Assembly: GCF_029931775.1 (NCBI RefSeq)
Contig: NC_079324.1
Span: 64,115,268 to 64,179,267, forward strand
Direction of reading: 5' to 3'
Length of the DNA: 64,000 nucleotides
Source: Euleptes europaea
Taxonomy: Eukaryota; Chordata; Lepidosauria; Squamata; Sphaerodactylidae
Positions 41,652 to 56,600 of this stretch are shown here, one piece after another. The notes below the pieces were generated by a model, which saw only the letters and a program-made list of their open reading frames with translations, made no database searches and was not told where the DNA came from. The position numbers and the translations under genes are program-made. Every line of letters starts with the position of its first letter. Within the stretch, counting starts at the first letter, position 1.

Positions 41652-44600
41652 CTAGGCAGAGAGAAAAGCCTGGTTGCAAAGCCCTGGGGGAGGGAGGGTC
41701 CCAGAGCCAACCCCCTCACCCTCCCTCTTTTCCATGTCTACTTGGTGGGCCAACCAAGGTTGCCACCCTCCTGGGCAGGAGCCTCTCCCTTGGACAGGCT
41801 GTACAGCTGCCAGCACCCTGCAAGAGGCCCAGACTTAGAGGGCATTTGCAACCCAGCAGATAGGTGACACACAGCCTTTGATCAAGCAGGTGCCCAATTT
41901 AAGAGCTTCCAATTGATTTTTTGTTCTTTTGCTTTTCCTATGTGTGTGTGTTTGTGTGTTGCAAGCAACAAAAGGAATGTGTATTTCATGTGCAAAAAGA
42001 AGTGGGGGTGCAAAGGAGAGGAGTGGGGGCAGAGGCGGGCCACAGTCTCAAACTCAGAGTGCTTTTCCATGCTCAGCATTAGAACTTCCTCCCTGTAATG
42101 TTGAGAGCTAGAAACTTGCTCTGTTTAGAAGAAGAAGAGTTGGTTTTTATATGCTGACTTTCTCTACCACTTAAGGGAGAATCAAACCAGCTTACAATCA
42201 CCTTCCCCTCCCCACAATAGACACCCTGTGAAATAGATGGGGCTGAGAGAGCGTGACTGGCCCAAGGTCACCCAGCTGGCTTTGTGTGTAGGATTGGGGA
42301 AACAAATCCAGTTCACCAGATGAGCCTCCGCTCATGCGGAGGAGTGGGGAATCAACCCCGGTTCTCCAGATCAGAGTCCACCGCTCCAAACCACCGCTCT
42401 TAACCACTGCACCATGCTGGCTCTCACACTTGTAGTGTGATCTGTTAAAATCAGCCTACGGAAGGCTGGTTGGTGGATGCTCCTGGGCATTCAAGGCACT
42501 CTCTAAATGTCCTGAGGTCAGGCATGTTTGCTTGCATTCGTAGCCTGGCCTCTTGGTCCCCGCCCACCCCATGTGAAATTACACTGTAAGTCCCTTGGGG
42601 GCAGGGGCCTGCCTGTATTGCTTAAGTCCCTCTGCAAGATACAGCACAACCGAGGGCATCGTCATCACTTGGTACTCACTGACAAGAAGGCCGGGCTGAT
42701 GGCCGCCCAGCACACCTGCCAGTAGATTCCCGGCGTAAACCCCAGCATGGCCTTCACATCACTGCAGAACTGCTGGATTCCTAAGAAGCAGGAGGAAGTG
42801 TAAGCCCAGCGCGAACCTTTCCCTGTTCCTGGGGAGGGGGGCCGTGTGTGAATTAATCTTTGGTCCATAAGACCTTTGAGAGGCAGCCCCTGTCCCCAAC
42901 TTGATGTTTATGGGATGTGTGCAGGGTAGGGTTGCCAGCCTCTAGGTGGGGCCTAGGGAGCTCCTGGAACTGCAGCTGATCTCCAGACCACAGTGATCAG
43001 TTCCCCAGGAGAAAACAGATGTTTTGGAGGCTGCCTGGCTGCCCTTCCCTGCCCAGTCCTTTTCCTAGGATGCCAAATCCTGCGAGGAGGGGGCTGATTT
43101 TGACAGCAGGGCAGCGCATCCCCCCTCCGCCCCGAGAACAGTGCCTCTTACCATAAAACCAGGAGACAGCAATGGCTTCTAGAAGCACCACGGCTAAAAT
43201 GGAGCAGCCAGCGCCAAACTCTTCCAAGAGCTTCACAATGTAGGACCCACCCTAGAACAACACCAGAGGCAGAACTGAGATCTTAGCTGGGCTATGGCCA
43301 CACTGCCTTTTTTTTGTGATTCTGCTGGCTGCAGATTCCTCAGTCATGGTATTCACATAATATTCAAGAATGGAGTTTTCTGAGCATTCCCCAAGCGTTC
43401 CCCTGACACAGAGAAATTGGCAATAGGCTGCAGACTGTATGGTCAGTTCTTGAAATAAAGAGTTCTGGTGGGGCTTTGGGGTGGTGCCCTCTGCATGGGG
43501 CTGGGGCCAGGGTGGGACCAAAGGCAGTAGCAAGGAGCAGCCCTGATTTTAGTGGTCTCAGTGTAAAGTCTGTAGTTTGGGGTGGATTTGGGGTCGCTGC
43601 CTTGGAACCCTATTTGGGAGGAAAGGAGGCATAGAAGAAGAAGAGTTTTTATGTCTTGCTTTTTTTCTACCTTTAAGGAGTCTCAAAGCAGCTTACAATT
43701 GCCCCCTTCCTCTCCCCACAACAGATACCTTGTGAGGTAGGTGGGGCTGGGAGAATTCGGAGAGAACTGTGACTGCCCCAAGGTCACCCAGCAGGTTTCA
43801 TGTGGAGGAGGGGGGAAACCAACCTGATTCTCCAGATTAGGGTCCCGCTGCTCTTAACCCCGACACCACGCTGGCTCTAAAGTTTGGGTCAATATCCTAA
43901 AGGAGATCAGGAATCAAGGTGGGTGGGAAGGCAACCTGGGCTTCATGATGGCTTTTAGCTATGGAAGCTTACTGGCACCTCCGGGTTCAGAGGCATGACA
44001 TCTGCATATCAAACACTGAGGATAAGACAAGCAATAGGAAACAGCCAGCTCTCCTGGGGTATCTGGCTGCAGCCACTGCTGGGAACAGGAGCCCTGGGCT
44101 CGGGAGAACAGACCTTTGGTCTGATTCAACAGGGCAATTTTGATTGATTGATTTTTTCACTTTAACCCAGGCTGTTAGCCTGGCCATGTGCAGAGGGAGG
44201 AGCTAGCCAAGATGATGATGAAGAGTTGGTTTTTATATGCTGACTTTCTTTACCACTTAAGGAAGAATCAAACCAGTTTACAATCCCCTTCCCCTCCCCA
44301 CATCACAAACCCCATGAGGCAGGTGGGGTGGAGAGAGCTCTAAGAGAGCTGTGACTAGCCCAAGGTCACCCAGCTGGCTTCATGTGGAGGAGTGGGGAAT
44401 CGAACCCAGTTCTCCATATCAGAGTCCACCACTCAAAACCACCACTCTTAACCACTGCACCACGCTGGCCCTCTAGCTAGAGACACCACGCTGGCTCTGT
44501 GTAGCTAGACGACAACATGCTTAATGAAATACAACACAGATCTGGGGGTGGGGCCCTTGGAGGTGGTGTGTTGAGTTTGCCTTCCCCCCCCCGGAACAGG

Positions 44601-47600
44601 TAGCAGCAAGAGAATCAAGATTCCCCCCCCCCAGCTACTCACATTGGTCAGTGTGGCCAGGGAACCAAGAAAGCACACGGTGATCAGCCCCAAGACAAAC
44701 AGCTCTCGTCGCTTGGCCAGGAGGTGTGGATATTCATCCATGATTGCTGTGATCACAGCTTCCAGGCCCCCAAACTGCAAATCCCCCCCAAAAAAAAATC
44801 ACTTTTCAGCCACAGTGATCCATGCCTTGCTTACATCTGGACTGGACTATTGCAGTGTACTCTGTTTGGGGCTACTCTTGAAGAGTGTTCAGAGGCTGCA
44901 GCTAGTGCAGCAATTACATCTGCTCGTGGGCCCACTTCAAGGTATTGTTTTTGACCGTTAAAGCCCTACATGGGTTGGGACCAGAATATCTGAAAGACCA
45001 CCTTCTCCCAACTGTTCCAGCCCAGGGATTATCATCACAGGGAGAGAGAGTCCCTCCTGACTGTCCCATCAATCAAGGATGCCTGTTTGGTGGGTACATG
45101 AGAGAAGGCCTTTTTGTTGGCAGCCCCACAATTATGGAACAACCACCCCAGGGAGATGTACCAGGAGCCCTCAGGTTGATCTTTAGAAGACTGCTTTATT
45201 TAGATAAACGAAAGCTCATACCCTACCAGAAAATATTTTTGTAAGTCTTTAAGGTGCTACTGGACTCTTGCCCTTTTTGACTACTGCAAACAGACTAACA
45301 CGGCTACCCACTGTGAATTTGCTTTATTTAGGACTGTTTTAATTAGGGATGTATTTAATTAAAGTAGTTATAAAGTGTGAGTTTAAATGTTGGTTTTATG
45401 TATTTTATTCATCCTGCAAGCTGCCTTGAGCTCCATAGGAAGAAAGGCAGCTCATAAATATGTAAAATAAATAAACAACTGGTGGGGCAAGGGAGCCCCC
45501 CAGCCCCCCCTTACCGTGCTGTCCAGCCCCAGCATTACCATCATGAGGAAGAAGAGGATGGCAAAGAAGGTGGAGCCGACCATGTTGCCGATGGCCTCGG
45601 GGTATGTGATGAAGAGGAGGCTGGGCCCTGCGGAGAGGAGCTGCGTTGTGCCACCTTCCATTTGACAAAGACATTGAGGAAATGGAGCCCTCACGTGTGG
45701 CAGGGGCTGGAGAGAGAGAACCTTCTCTCCCCCATCATAGAAGATCTTGGGGGGGGGGGCACCCAATGAAGGTGATTGGCAAAAGGAAGTACTACTTTGC
45801 TCAGTGAGTATTTAACTTGTGGGATTCATTGCTGCAGGATGCCGTGATGGCAGTTGCTTAAAGAGAGGGTGTTGCGCAGCAGCTAGAGGGTCAGACTCTG
45901 TTCTGGGATCCCCAGGATCAAAGACCCCACCTTCCTGTCATGGAGCTCATTGGGAGATGTTGGACCAGTCACTCTCTCTTAGTATCACCTGCCTCACAGG
46001 GCTGTTGTGAAGGTAAAATGTAGAAAAGAAGAAAATGCCCTAGATGGATAGACTAGTTTAACTGGCTTTGAAAAGAGGAGGGGTTCTTTCAATGATTTCA
46101 AAGAACCTCCATGTTTAGAGACAGTATATCTCTGAACATCAGTGCTGGGGGCAGCAACAGGGTGAGGCCCTTCTGTGCCCTGCTTGTTTGCTTCTCATTG
46201 GCATCAACTTGCTCACTGTGGGAAACAGGATGGGGGCGAGATGGACTACTTTCTGATCCAGGGCGGCTGTTCTGACAGAAGATGGACCTTCCCTTCATTT
46301 TATTTTTCTCCTCATGCCTCCTTCATGTTTAGATTATGAGCTGCAACCAGGGCACTGTGCTTGAAAAATGATTCTCACCTCTCCTGCTACCCTGGGATGG
46401 GATGCCCAGAAGCACCTGGCTTTAAGAGGGGAGTGGGCATGTTCATGGAGGAGAGGGCTATCCATGGCTACTGGTCAAAGTGGATACTAGTCATGATGCA
46501 TACCTATTCTCTCCAGTATCAGAGGAGCATGCCTGCTATCTTAGGTGCTGTGGAGCACAGGCAGGATGGTGCTGCTGCAGTCTTCTTGCTTGTGGGCTTC
46601 TTGGAGGCACCTGGTTGGCCACTGTGTGAACAGACTGCTGGACTTGATGGACCTTGGTCTGACCCAGCAGGGCCTTTCTTATGTTCTTAAGTTCTAATAT
46701 CAAGGATTAGGCCTGGACCTCTCAGGAGCAGCAGCCCAAGCCCCTGTGCTTTCCATGGCTGGAACATTCATGGTGCTCAGGACTCAGGACTGTGCGGGGC
46801 CACCCTCAGAAGAAGAAGAGTCGGTTTCTATATGCCGGATGTGTGCGGCACCCACCTTTGTCTTTGGCCACGTCCTCCACTTCCACGCCCCTCATTTCTG
46901 CCATGTAGCCCAAGACGGTGAAAATGACAAAGCCAGAGAGGAAGCTGGTGAGGCAGTTGATGATGCTGGTGACCACGGCGTCCCTGCAAGGTGGGCAGAG
47001 AGGGAGGGAGAGCAGAGAGGCCCCAGCGGGCCCAGGGCTGCTTCCGGCTCCTGACCAGGGCATTCTTGACACCCAGTGGGCTCCGTGTCACCCCCCCCAC
47101 ACACACACACACACTCACAAAACAAGATGCTCCCTGGTTTGCACTTCAAGGAAGCATCAGGGATAGGAGTATGTTGCCAAGTCCAGGTTGGGAAATTCCT
47201 GGAGATTCTGGGGGTGGAGCCTGGGGAGGGTAGCATTTGGGGAGGGGAGGGGCCTCAGCAGGTTGTAGCACCACAGAGTCCACCCCGCGAAGCAGCAGGG
47301 AACTGGTCTCTTTTGCCTGGGGATCAGTCGTAATTCTGGAGATCTCCAGGCCCCATCTGGAGGCTGGCAGCCGTAGCCAGGAAGGGCAGGCCTGCTAAAT
47401 GATCCTGTTTCTGCAGCTCCAGGCTTACTGCTTCCCTCAGGAGGAACAGAGCCTGCTATTTCCTGGGGAGGGAAATCAACTGGTTCTCTAAACCTGGCCA
47501 ATCCAGGCAAAATTATACAGGAGAGCCTCTGCTTGAGTTGTGAACCTATTTAGGGCTGTGGAGAGAGGGTTAGGGTTGAACCCTGGAGAACTGCTGAGAA

Positions 47601-50600
47601 GCCTAACTAGCCAGGAGTCTGCCTTGGCAACCTTCCAAGGAGGAAGAATTTGGGGTACTTGAAGAAGGAGCTAGGCTCGCCAACCGCCAGGTGGGGGCTG
47701 GAGATCTCCTAGAATTACATCTGATCTCCAGACTAGATAAATCACTTGTTTGTTTGTTTGTTTAAAACATTCATTCCACTTCTTCTGGAGCAAATGGCTG
47801 CTTTGGAAGGTGGACTGCATGGTATTATAACCTACCAAGGTCCCTCCCCTCCCTAAATCCCATGCTTCCTGGCTCCACCCTCCAATCTCCAGGTATTTCC
47901 GAACCTGGGGCTGGCAACCCCAGGAGAAGCAGGGTCCTGAGCACTTACCTGTAGCAGTTGTTGTGGAATGGGTTGTAGCTGGCGAGAGCAAGAAGCACCC
48001 CAAAGCCTGGCCCCAGCGAGAAGAAGATCTGGGCAGCCGCGTCGACCCACACCTCGACAAACCCAGAGACAGAAAGACTCCCATTAAGAGCAGTCTGGCA
48101 GAGGGACACAGAGCTGCCCCCAGACCTCATGGGGCTGCACCCCACACAGGCCCTTTCGAGACTGGGAGGGGCCCAGCGGCTCATTGCTCATTCAAGGCTC
48201 CCCTTCAGTCTCACTGCACCTTGGATCGCTTTGTGTTTTTCTCAGCTGGAAAGAATTAGATATCCACACACTGTTTAAAATAAATACCAATCAAACCCTG
48301 GTCCCAAAGTCATGCGTTCTGCAGAGCTGTGTTGCTACCTTAGAAGGAAAAAGATCAGATCATATCATTTTGGGCATTAAAACTTAGCACTATTTGAGAG
48401 TGTTATGGTGGTCCCTGTTGTGTACCAGCCCTGGCACAATCCTCCCCCCCCCCCACCGGTCAAAATGGTCCTGACTTTACAACCCCAGGATCCTTTTGCA
48501 CCACCACACACAATTATTTCTGATGATTCACCTGCAGCATCTTCTGCCATATTGCCAACAATCCTGAGGCACCCCCCTCCCGTGCCACTGTGGGTGTGTT
48601 AAGTGTTGTCAAGTCGCTTCCGGCTCATGGCTACCCTATGAATCAATGTCCTCCAAAATGTCCTATCTTTGACAGCCTTGCTCAGATATTGCAAACTGAG
48701 GGCCGTGGCTTCCTTGATTGAGTCAATTCACCTTATGTTGGGTCTTTCTCTTTTCCTGCTCTCTTCGACTTTTCCTAGCATTATTGTCTTTTCCAGTGAC
48801 TCTTCTTATAATGTGAACAAAGTACAATAGCCTCAGTTTAATCATTTTAGCTTATAGGAAGAGTTCAGGCTTGATATGATCTAGAACCCAGTTATTTGTC
48901 TTTTTGATGGTCTATGGTATCCATAAAACTACATTTCAACACCACATTTCAAAGGAATCTACTTTCTTCATATCAGCTTTCTTCAGTGTCCAGCTTTCAC
49001 ACCCATACATAGTAATAGGGAATACAATGGCATGAATTATTTTGATCTTTGTCGCCAGTGACACATCCTTACACTTCAGAATCTTTTCTAGCTCCTTCAT
49101 GGCTGCCCTTCCCTGTCTCAATCTCCTTCTGATTTCTTGGCTTCCCGTGCCACTAGCAACCCTGAAATTGTTTTCTGTTGCCCTAGAAGGTTGGACCAGA
49201 ACCAACAGGTTGAAATTAAATCAAAAGAGTTTCCGTCTAGACATTAGGAAGAATTTTCTAACAGTTAGAGCGGTTCCTCGGTGGAACCGGCTTCCTCGGG
49301 AGGAGGTAATTGCTCCTTCCCTGGAGGTTTTTAAGCAGAGGCTAGATGGCCATCTGTCAGCAAGGCTGACCTTAGGCAGAGGGCACCTTGACAGGGAGGG
49401 CACATTGACCATCTTCTGGGTATGAAGTATGGGTCACTGGGGGTGTGGGGGGGAGGTAGTTTGGAATTTTCCGCATTGTGCAGGGGGTTGGACTAGATAA
49501 CCCTGGTGGTCCCTTCCAACTCTATGATCCTATGATTCTATGCACAAACACAGCCAGCAAGTGAAGTCTTGGAAGGCAGCCGTGTTGGTCTGTGATAGGA
49601 CAGCTAAACTCTGACAGAGGGAGCTTTGGCTCTCGGAAGTTCATTCCCTGAAGATCTGGGTGTTGTCGAAGGCACTTCTGCCCTCAACTCTAGCCCCCCA
49701 AGCAAGGGTGGCTGTAGTCTTCAGGGGCTAGGAAAAAGCAGGAAAGTTCTGGACACCCACCCACCCCCAGCCTGCTTGCCTGAGTAGCATGAGAAGGGTA
49801 TGGATGTGTGTGTGCATAGATGTGCATGCCCCCCCATGCAATAGTACTTGAACCCTTCAGAAGGGTTCCTTTGCTGCATAGTGTTCCCCTCCCTTTACCT
49901 TACCCAATTACCTTTAGTGAAAATTCATCTGTGTGTGAGGGGGGCTCAGAGGTCTTGGCAGGCAGGAAATCCATTGTTGGGCCGGCTTTGCAAAGAGGAG
50001 GCTGAAAGGGAGCAGCCCCCAGAGGACCTCTCCCCAGCCAACAAATGAGATGGGTGATTCAATTAGAGATTTGCATTTCCAAGGGCCTCTGACTTCCAAG
50101 GGAATAATGAACCTCTTTTGGTCCTCTGATCTTCTGTGGGGTGGCTGGCAGATGGAAGGGGGGGCTCTCATGCATGTATAAAAAGGGATTTGGGGGGTCA
50201 TGGAATCAACAGGTGCAATGAACGACACGTTGCAGTGAGCTGCCACTCCCACTGCCTCAGCTATTTGGCCACGAGGGGTCTGCTCTGCTCTCCAAAACCA
50301 GGGCAGGGTCGAGCTGTTTTGCCCCCCCCCCCGGCCCCTCCTCTGCTGCTGGTGGTGGCTGTGAGCCAGTGGAGCCGCCACTGGGCCTGAGCCCCCTTCT
50401 GGAGAGCCTTTGGCTACCCTTTTGATACCAGTGTCCCTGAAAGGGGAGGGGAAGGGTTACCAGCTCTGGGTTGGGAAATTCCTAGAGATTTGGGGATGGA
50501 GCCTGGGAAGGGTGGGGTTTGGGGAGGGGAGGGGCCTCAGCAGGGTATAATGCCATAGAGTCCACCCTCCAAAGCAGCCATTTTATCCCGGAGAACTGAT

Positions 50601-53600
50601 CTATGTAGTTGTAATTCCAGGGGATCTCCAGGCTGCACCTGGAGGTTGGCACCCCTAGGGAGGATAGGTGCAGTGGGGGCTGGGCATCCAAAGCCCTGGA
50701 ATATACTGGCAGTGGTTGAGGTGAGGTGACCTGGTGGTCTGTTTTCTTTTCAGCAGGGATACCTGCTAGATGGTAGATGGAAAACTCTGTGAGGACCACT
50801 GGCCAGGCACACTCTCGGGGGCCCTGATGGAAAAGCATGTTCAGACACTGAACACTGCCAAAGTGGGGAGGGAAATGAAAGACTCAGGGCAGCAGTGGTC
50901 CGCAGCTGCACACAAGAGCAGTATCTGAGATGCGAGCCCTTGGGATTTCAACAGCACACCAATGGACAGAGGTCCACTGAACGCTGTGCAGGCTCAGGCC
51001 AGCAAGTGGTGGGACCGTTCCTCGTGTGCTCCAGCCTCAGGTCCGGGTGAGAGCCTGCCGGGGTACCACTTCGGCCTCCTACTCCTGGCAAGGCTGTCCT
51101 GAATCTCAGCCTGCCACACAGCTGATAAACACAGAGGCAGCTCCCGGAGGGGGGAGGGGGAGTTGGCAGGCCCAACTGTGCAGTGTACAAAGGAGCAACT
51201 GGCCACATCTGCATGCATCTGGCTGTCTTACAGCTGTGCTCATGAGCTTCTTCCAGTTGGGCTGCAGGTAGAAGACGATTCCTCTCCAGGCCCCGGGCAG
51301 AGTCGTCCCGCGAATCAGCAGGATGAGCAGAACAACGTAGGGGAGAGTGGCCGTCACCCACACCACCTGCAAGGGAAAGAACCACAATGGCGCACTGCCC
51401 CCCAAGTTCATCCCCCCTCCCAGTGTGGTGTAGTGGTTAAAGTGTCATCATACTTGGGTCTGAGAGACCAGGTTCGAATCCCCACTCTGCCATAGAAGCT
51501 TGCTGGGTGACCTTGGGCCAGTCACACTCTCTCAGCCTAGCCTACCTCACAGGGCTGTTGTGAGGATAAAATGGAGGAGAGGAGAATTATTTAAACTGCT
51601 TTGGGTCGCCATTGGGCAGAAAGGGGGAGTATAAATTAAGTAAATTAACAAACATGGCAAACGTCTGCAATTGTTCAAGTAGATAGATTTTCTTGGCAAT
51701 TTCTCCCCTCCCCCCACTGCAACTCTTCCCACTTGACTTGTTCATGGCTAATACACCAGCCCACGGAAATGTGCCCATTAATTATTCCCCTCTTGAGTGG
51801 TTCCTCCATATCCTCTGAGCAGATGAATCTTGTGACCCTTTGCTCTGAGTGTTAAAAAGAAGAATGTGTATAGACTGCAGAATCCAGCTAAACCTCTGGG
51901 CCTGTGCACATTATTCATGTTGGGCAGATATGCATATATTGGCTTACTTGCATTATTAATTGCACCATTTAAGGTGCTCCTGCCAATCAAAGTGAGCAGC
52001 TTTTCCAGAGGAAATCCTTCACAGCTTTGCTTGGCTCTGGCCTCCCCTTATTTTTTCAAGGATTGCCTACTTGTTTGTTTCATAAAGGAAAAGAGCTTCT
52101 CAGGATGGAGAGCTCTGCAGCCCATGCCAGTTTCTGAAAAGGAAGGATCTTGCATCCCAGAAGAAGTCCCAACTACTCTGCCAGAGGCTGGTTGAGAAGG
52201 CTTCCCATTTCGGAAGAAGTTGGCACTTCAACAGGAGCCGTCCCTGGCAGATGGCTGCAGGGAAAGGCACCTGCCCTTGGCATGGAGGCAGCATGCCCCA
52301 ATTTTGTGCTGCAGCCCCAACAGGTACCTGGGCTGCCCACCCAGGGAATTGTCCTTCTAGGTTGACAATTGCTCTTGTCTGACTTGCACATCTGGGTGCT
52401 GCAGATGCCAGGGAAACAGGGCAGAAATGGAACATGCCAGCAATACAATGCTGGGCAGTGCAGAGGGCTGTAGGGATGAAGTCCAGAGGAGGAGGCGGGG
52501 GCCAGCCAGGAACTTGTGCCAAGGGTCTTGACTCCCTCCCCCTAACTGGGCCTGGCTGGGGTTACCTTTCCAGAGGTCTTGACCCCCTTCCAGAGGCTGA
52601 AGTAGACAATGGCAAAGATGAGGAAGAGGCAGAGGAGCAGGTGCCAGCGGATCCCACCCACCTCGTCCAGGCCTTGCGAGTTCTGGAGTGCCAGAACTCT
52701 CCTCCTGCGGCAAAGAGAGATGGAAACAAGTCACAACACCCAGGCTTGGCCAACATACTGCTTTTGGAGCTGGGTGAGCCCTGTCAGGCACCCTGTCCTC
52801 CTCACTTCTCTCACAGGCTCCTGGGGCACCGGAGATGGAGCAGGGAGCGGCTGCAGCCCAGCTCCTGCCCACGGTCAGCCTCGGCTATCTCCAGCAAAGG
52901 GATCTCAGGGACCTGGTCTCTGCCCCAGCCCTTGGGGTCCAGCAGAGGTGGCAGAGCTGGGCCAGAAACAGTGTCTGCAGGGGTCACGGTGCCAGACTAG
53001 GACTGGGGAGGGAAGTGTTCTTGTCCCCACTCTGCCAGGAAACTTGCTGGGTGACCTTGGGCCAATCACACTCTCTTCGCCTAGCCTACCTTATAGGATT
53101 GTTCTGAGAATAAAATGAGGAAGAGGCACCATCCTGAACAACTTGGAGGACACAAATGCACTTATTGAGGAAGACAGACAGAACAACGGCACCGCATATC
53201 TCAACTCAAGGGAAGCGCAACTGCTTGGCATGTAGGAGCCCCCTTCAGCTCTCAGGGGCTAAGAAAGGCCCTTCCTCTGCCTGAGATCCAGGAGAATGGC
53301 GCCTAGCTAGGGAAGGCAGGAGGTGGGCCAACATTGACGCTCAGAGTGCACAGGGCATATGCACAGAGGGAAGCAAGCCGGATTTGGGGGAGGGGAGGAA
53401 TCTCCCTATGGGAGAAAGACCAGGAATGGAGATGATGGATTATTGGGCCTTGGTCCAACTTCTAAACATTTGAAAATGTATCAGTTAACGTACTATTGCT
53501 AAATCCTACGAAGGTGCAACAACTGGTTCCCTTGGTGCACATCAAGATCTCTAGGGTTGCCAACCTCCAGATGGTAGCTGGAGATCTCCTGCTATTAGAA

Positions 53601-56600
53601 CTGATCTCCAGTCGATATAGATCAGATCACCTGGAGAAAATGGCCGCTTTGGTAATTGGATTCTGTGGCATTGAAGTCCCTCCCCTCCCCAAACCCTGCT
53701 CTCCTCAGGCCCCACCCCAAAAACCTCCCACTGGTGGCAAAGAGGGACCTGGCAACCCTAAAGAGCTCTTCAAGGCAAGGGAACGAAGTCTAAGATGGGC
53801 TGGCACTAGGATTACCATCTCCAGGTTGGGAAACACCTGCAGATTTTGAAGGTTAGTTTTTATGTGCCGACTTTCTCTACCACTTAAGGGAGACTCAAAC
53901 CGGCCTACAGTCACCTCCCCTTCCCCTCCCCACAACAGACACCCTGTGAGGTAGGTGAAGCTGAGAGAGCTGTGATTAGCCCAAGGTCACCCAGTTGGCT
54001 CCATGTATAGGAGTGGGGGAAACCAATCCAGTTCACCAGATGAATCTCTGCCGCCTCTCATGTGGAGGAGTGGGGAATCAAACCTGGTTCTCCAGATCAG
54101 ACTCCACCGCTCCAAACCACCGCTCTTAACCACTACACCACGCTGGCTCACTTTTGCGAGTGGAGCCTGAGGAGGGCAGGGTTTGGAGAGGGGAGGGACG
54201 TCAATGCCATACAGTCCAATTGCCATGTTGGATACAGTCCAATTGCCAATTGCCAAAGCAGTCATTTTCTCCAGGGGAACTGATCTCTGTCACCTAGAGA
54301 TCAGTTGCAATAGCAGGAGATTTCCAGCCACCACCTGGCACTTTTAGAGGCTCTGGCCCCCTCCCAGCCCAGGCGCGGCTGCCTCCGGCCCCTCGCTGCC
54401 CCTTACATGTAAAACTCCTCGGCTGGTGAGCTGGAGTCCTTAGTCCAGGTGACGTTGCTGCCCCCAAAGTAGCTGGTGCAGTTGGGGGTGTTCCAGGGGT
54501 TGGCGCAACTGGTCCAGGGCAGCGTGGTGGTGAAGGAGGAGTAGAAATAGTAGAGTGCCCAGGCAATTATGGTATTGTAGTAGAAGGAGACGTAGAGGCC
54601 GATGATGCAGATGGCAAAGCCGATGCCTGCGGGGAGAACCAAAGGGCACTGTTAGGGCAGGGCCACGGGTCACCTCCCCTCACCCCCCCCCAGCTGCCCT
54701 GGGACCCAGAACCATTGGAGCTGATGGCATCCAGATCAGGACTCTACTGGAGGGGCTAGGAGTTCAACTGAGAGGATGAAGACCCTGCAGGGGGCAAGAA
54801 AAGGGTCATCCCTCCAGGAATGGCAGGGGTTGCTGCCACTGCCCAAGCTGTTCGGCCTGCAGCAACAACAGCAGGTCTGAAGTAACCCAAGGGGAAAGCT
54901 TTGCATGGCATGGAGACATATGGTTTGGGGACTGCCTCCCTCCAGATGCTGATGTGTCCCCATCTTCAGACAGGGCCATTTTCAGCTGCTATCAGGCCAA
55001 GGGGTGGGGAGGCGAAGCCTCCGTTAAAGGCTGCCTGCCGCAAGTTTTGCTTTGCCTGCTAGTTTGGCTGATGCCAGCCTGTTCCTGTGCTGCTGTGTTT
55101 TGTCTCAGAGGCTGGTTGGAGTTATGAAGCTGGCCTGGGGTGCAGGTGCCAGTCACGGACCTCATGGTGCCCTTTCAGAGCTCTGGGTGCTGTTCAGAAG
55201 TCATACGCGGTACAGCCCCGGTGGGCCCCACTTCTGTGAGCCCATACCACTTCCAACAGCAGGTGGGGAGCAGAGAGGAGCAGGAATCGGGGCCCGTGTG
55301 ATCTGGCACCTGGGAAGTCTCTGCAGCTTCAGCTTCAGCTATTTAAATAAATTAACCTTGGGACGGGTTGAGTAAAATATGTCTCTGAATGCTGAAACCC
55401 AAGTTTGTTCAATGTGTCCCGAAGCTGGAAACTACATTTTAAAAGCCTGCAAAACCCCACAGCCCTCGCTACTTCCCTTGGCCTTGTTCCTAGGTTCCTT
55501 ATTTAACTTGTCTTCTAACTCTCTGCCTCAGGACTGGACTAAGACATGCTTAGGCCCTAGCCTACGTCAAGTTCAGGAAGACCAGTAGCATTACCAAAAT
55601 GGGGTCATATAGTGATTTTAGGGGGTTGTATTTAGGGACCCCCATTAATCCAAGCCTCTGAGCCATAGCTTGTGTAGCTGGTACCTAAATCTGGCCCAGA
55701 GCCCCTCCTTGCCTCTTTACCTTTAAAGATGGGGCAGATGTGCTTCCAGATGGGAATGGCCCCGACCCGGTGGAATTGCCCCAGAGCCAGCTCCATGTAA
55801 AAGAGGGGCACGCCTCCGAAAATGGCCATCAGGGTGTAGGGGATGAGGAAAGCTCCTGCAGAGAGAGGATGCCAAGACCCGAGAGTTACTCCGCAGCCCC
55901 CAATGGGACCCTCCCGACTGGCAAGCTGGCCTCTCCTGACATCTCTGGCAGCAGCTTGGTATCCAGGAAGGCAAAGCTTGGCCTTTTCTGCAGAGAGGTG
56001 TTTGTCATCCGTTCTGGCCCCAGACTGCTTCATTTTATCCCCTGATTTCCATGTGCAGTTTTTGTGCCTTTAGTTTTAGCTTTGTCCCCCCCCCCCCAGC
56101 ATTTCTGTGTTTTTAGACCATTTTTGTGTGTGCGTGTGTGTGCGTGCATGCTGGCTCTACCTAGTGAGAAAGGTTTCCTCCACATTCCCAGCCACACCTC
56201 CCGGTTCTCTTGATTTCTGCGGGAGCTGAAGGGGTTCTGGCTTCTCCTTCCTGGGCTGTTGGGGCTGGGAGGTCTGCAGTCTGAGACAGAAGGAGGGGCC
56301 TGACTACCCCTTCCCCAAACAAACAGGAAAGGTGAGTGAGATTCTGATCTACTGAGTGGATGCGAGAAGGTGAGGGCCTTTTAGTCAGAAATCTGGCAGC
56401 TGAGAAGGGAAAGCAGCATGAATATGCATCTGGCCAGTGCAACGGTGTGCATGGTTAATAATCTAATTAGCATGGCATATAACGAGGGGGCAATTGCATC
56501 TCATCCCAATTCCCTCCCCTACTTTATCAAAGCATCCCAATGGAGCTGGGGTGGGGCTATGGTTTGGAAGTTTGCAGGTTCAATCCCCAGCTGCATCTCC

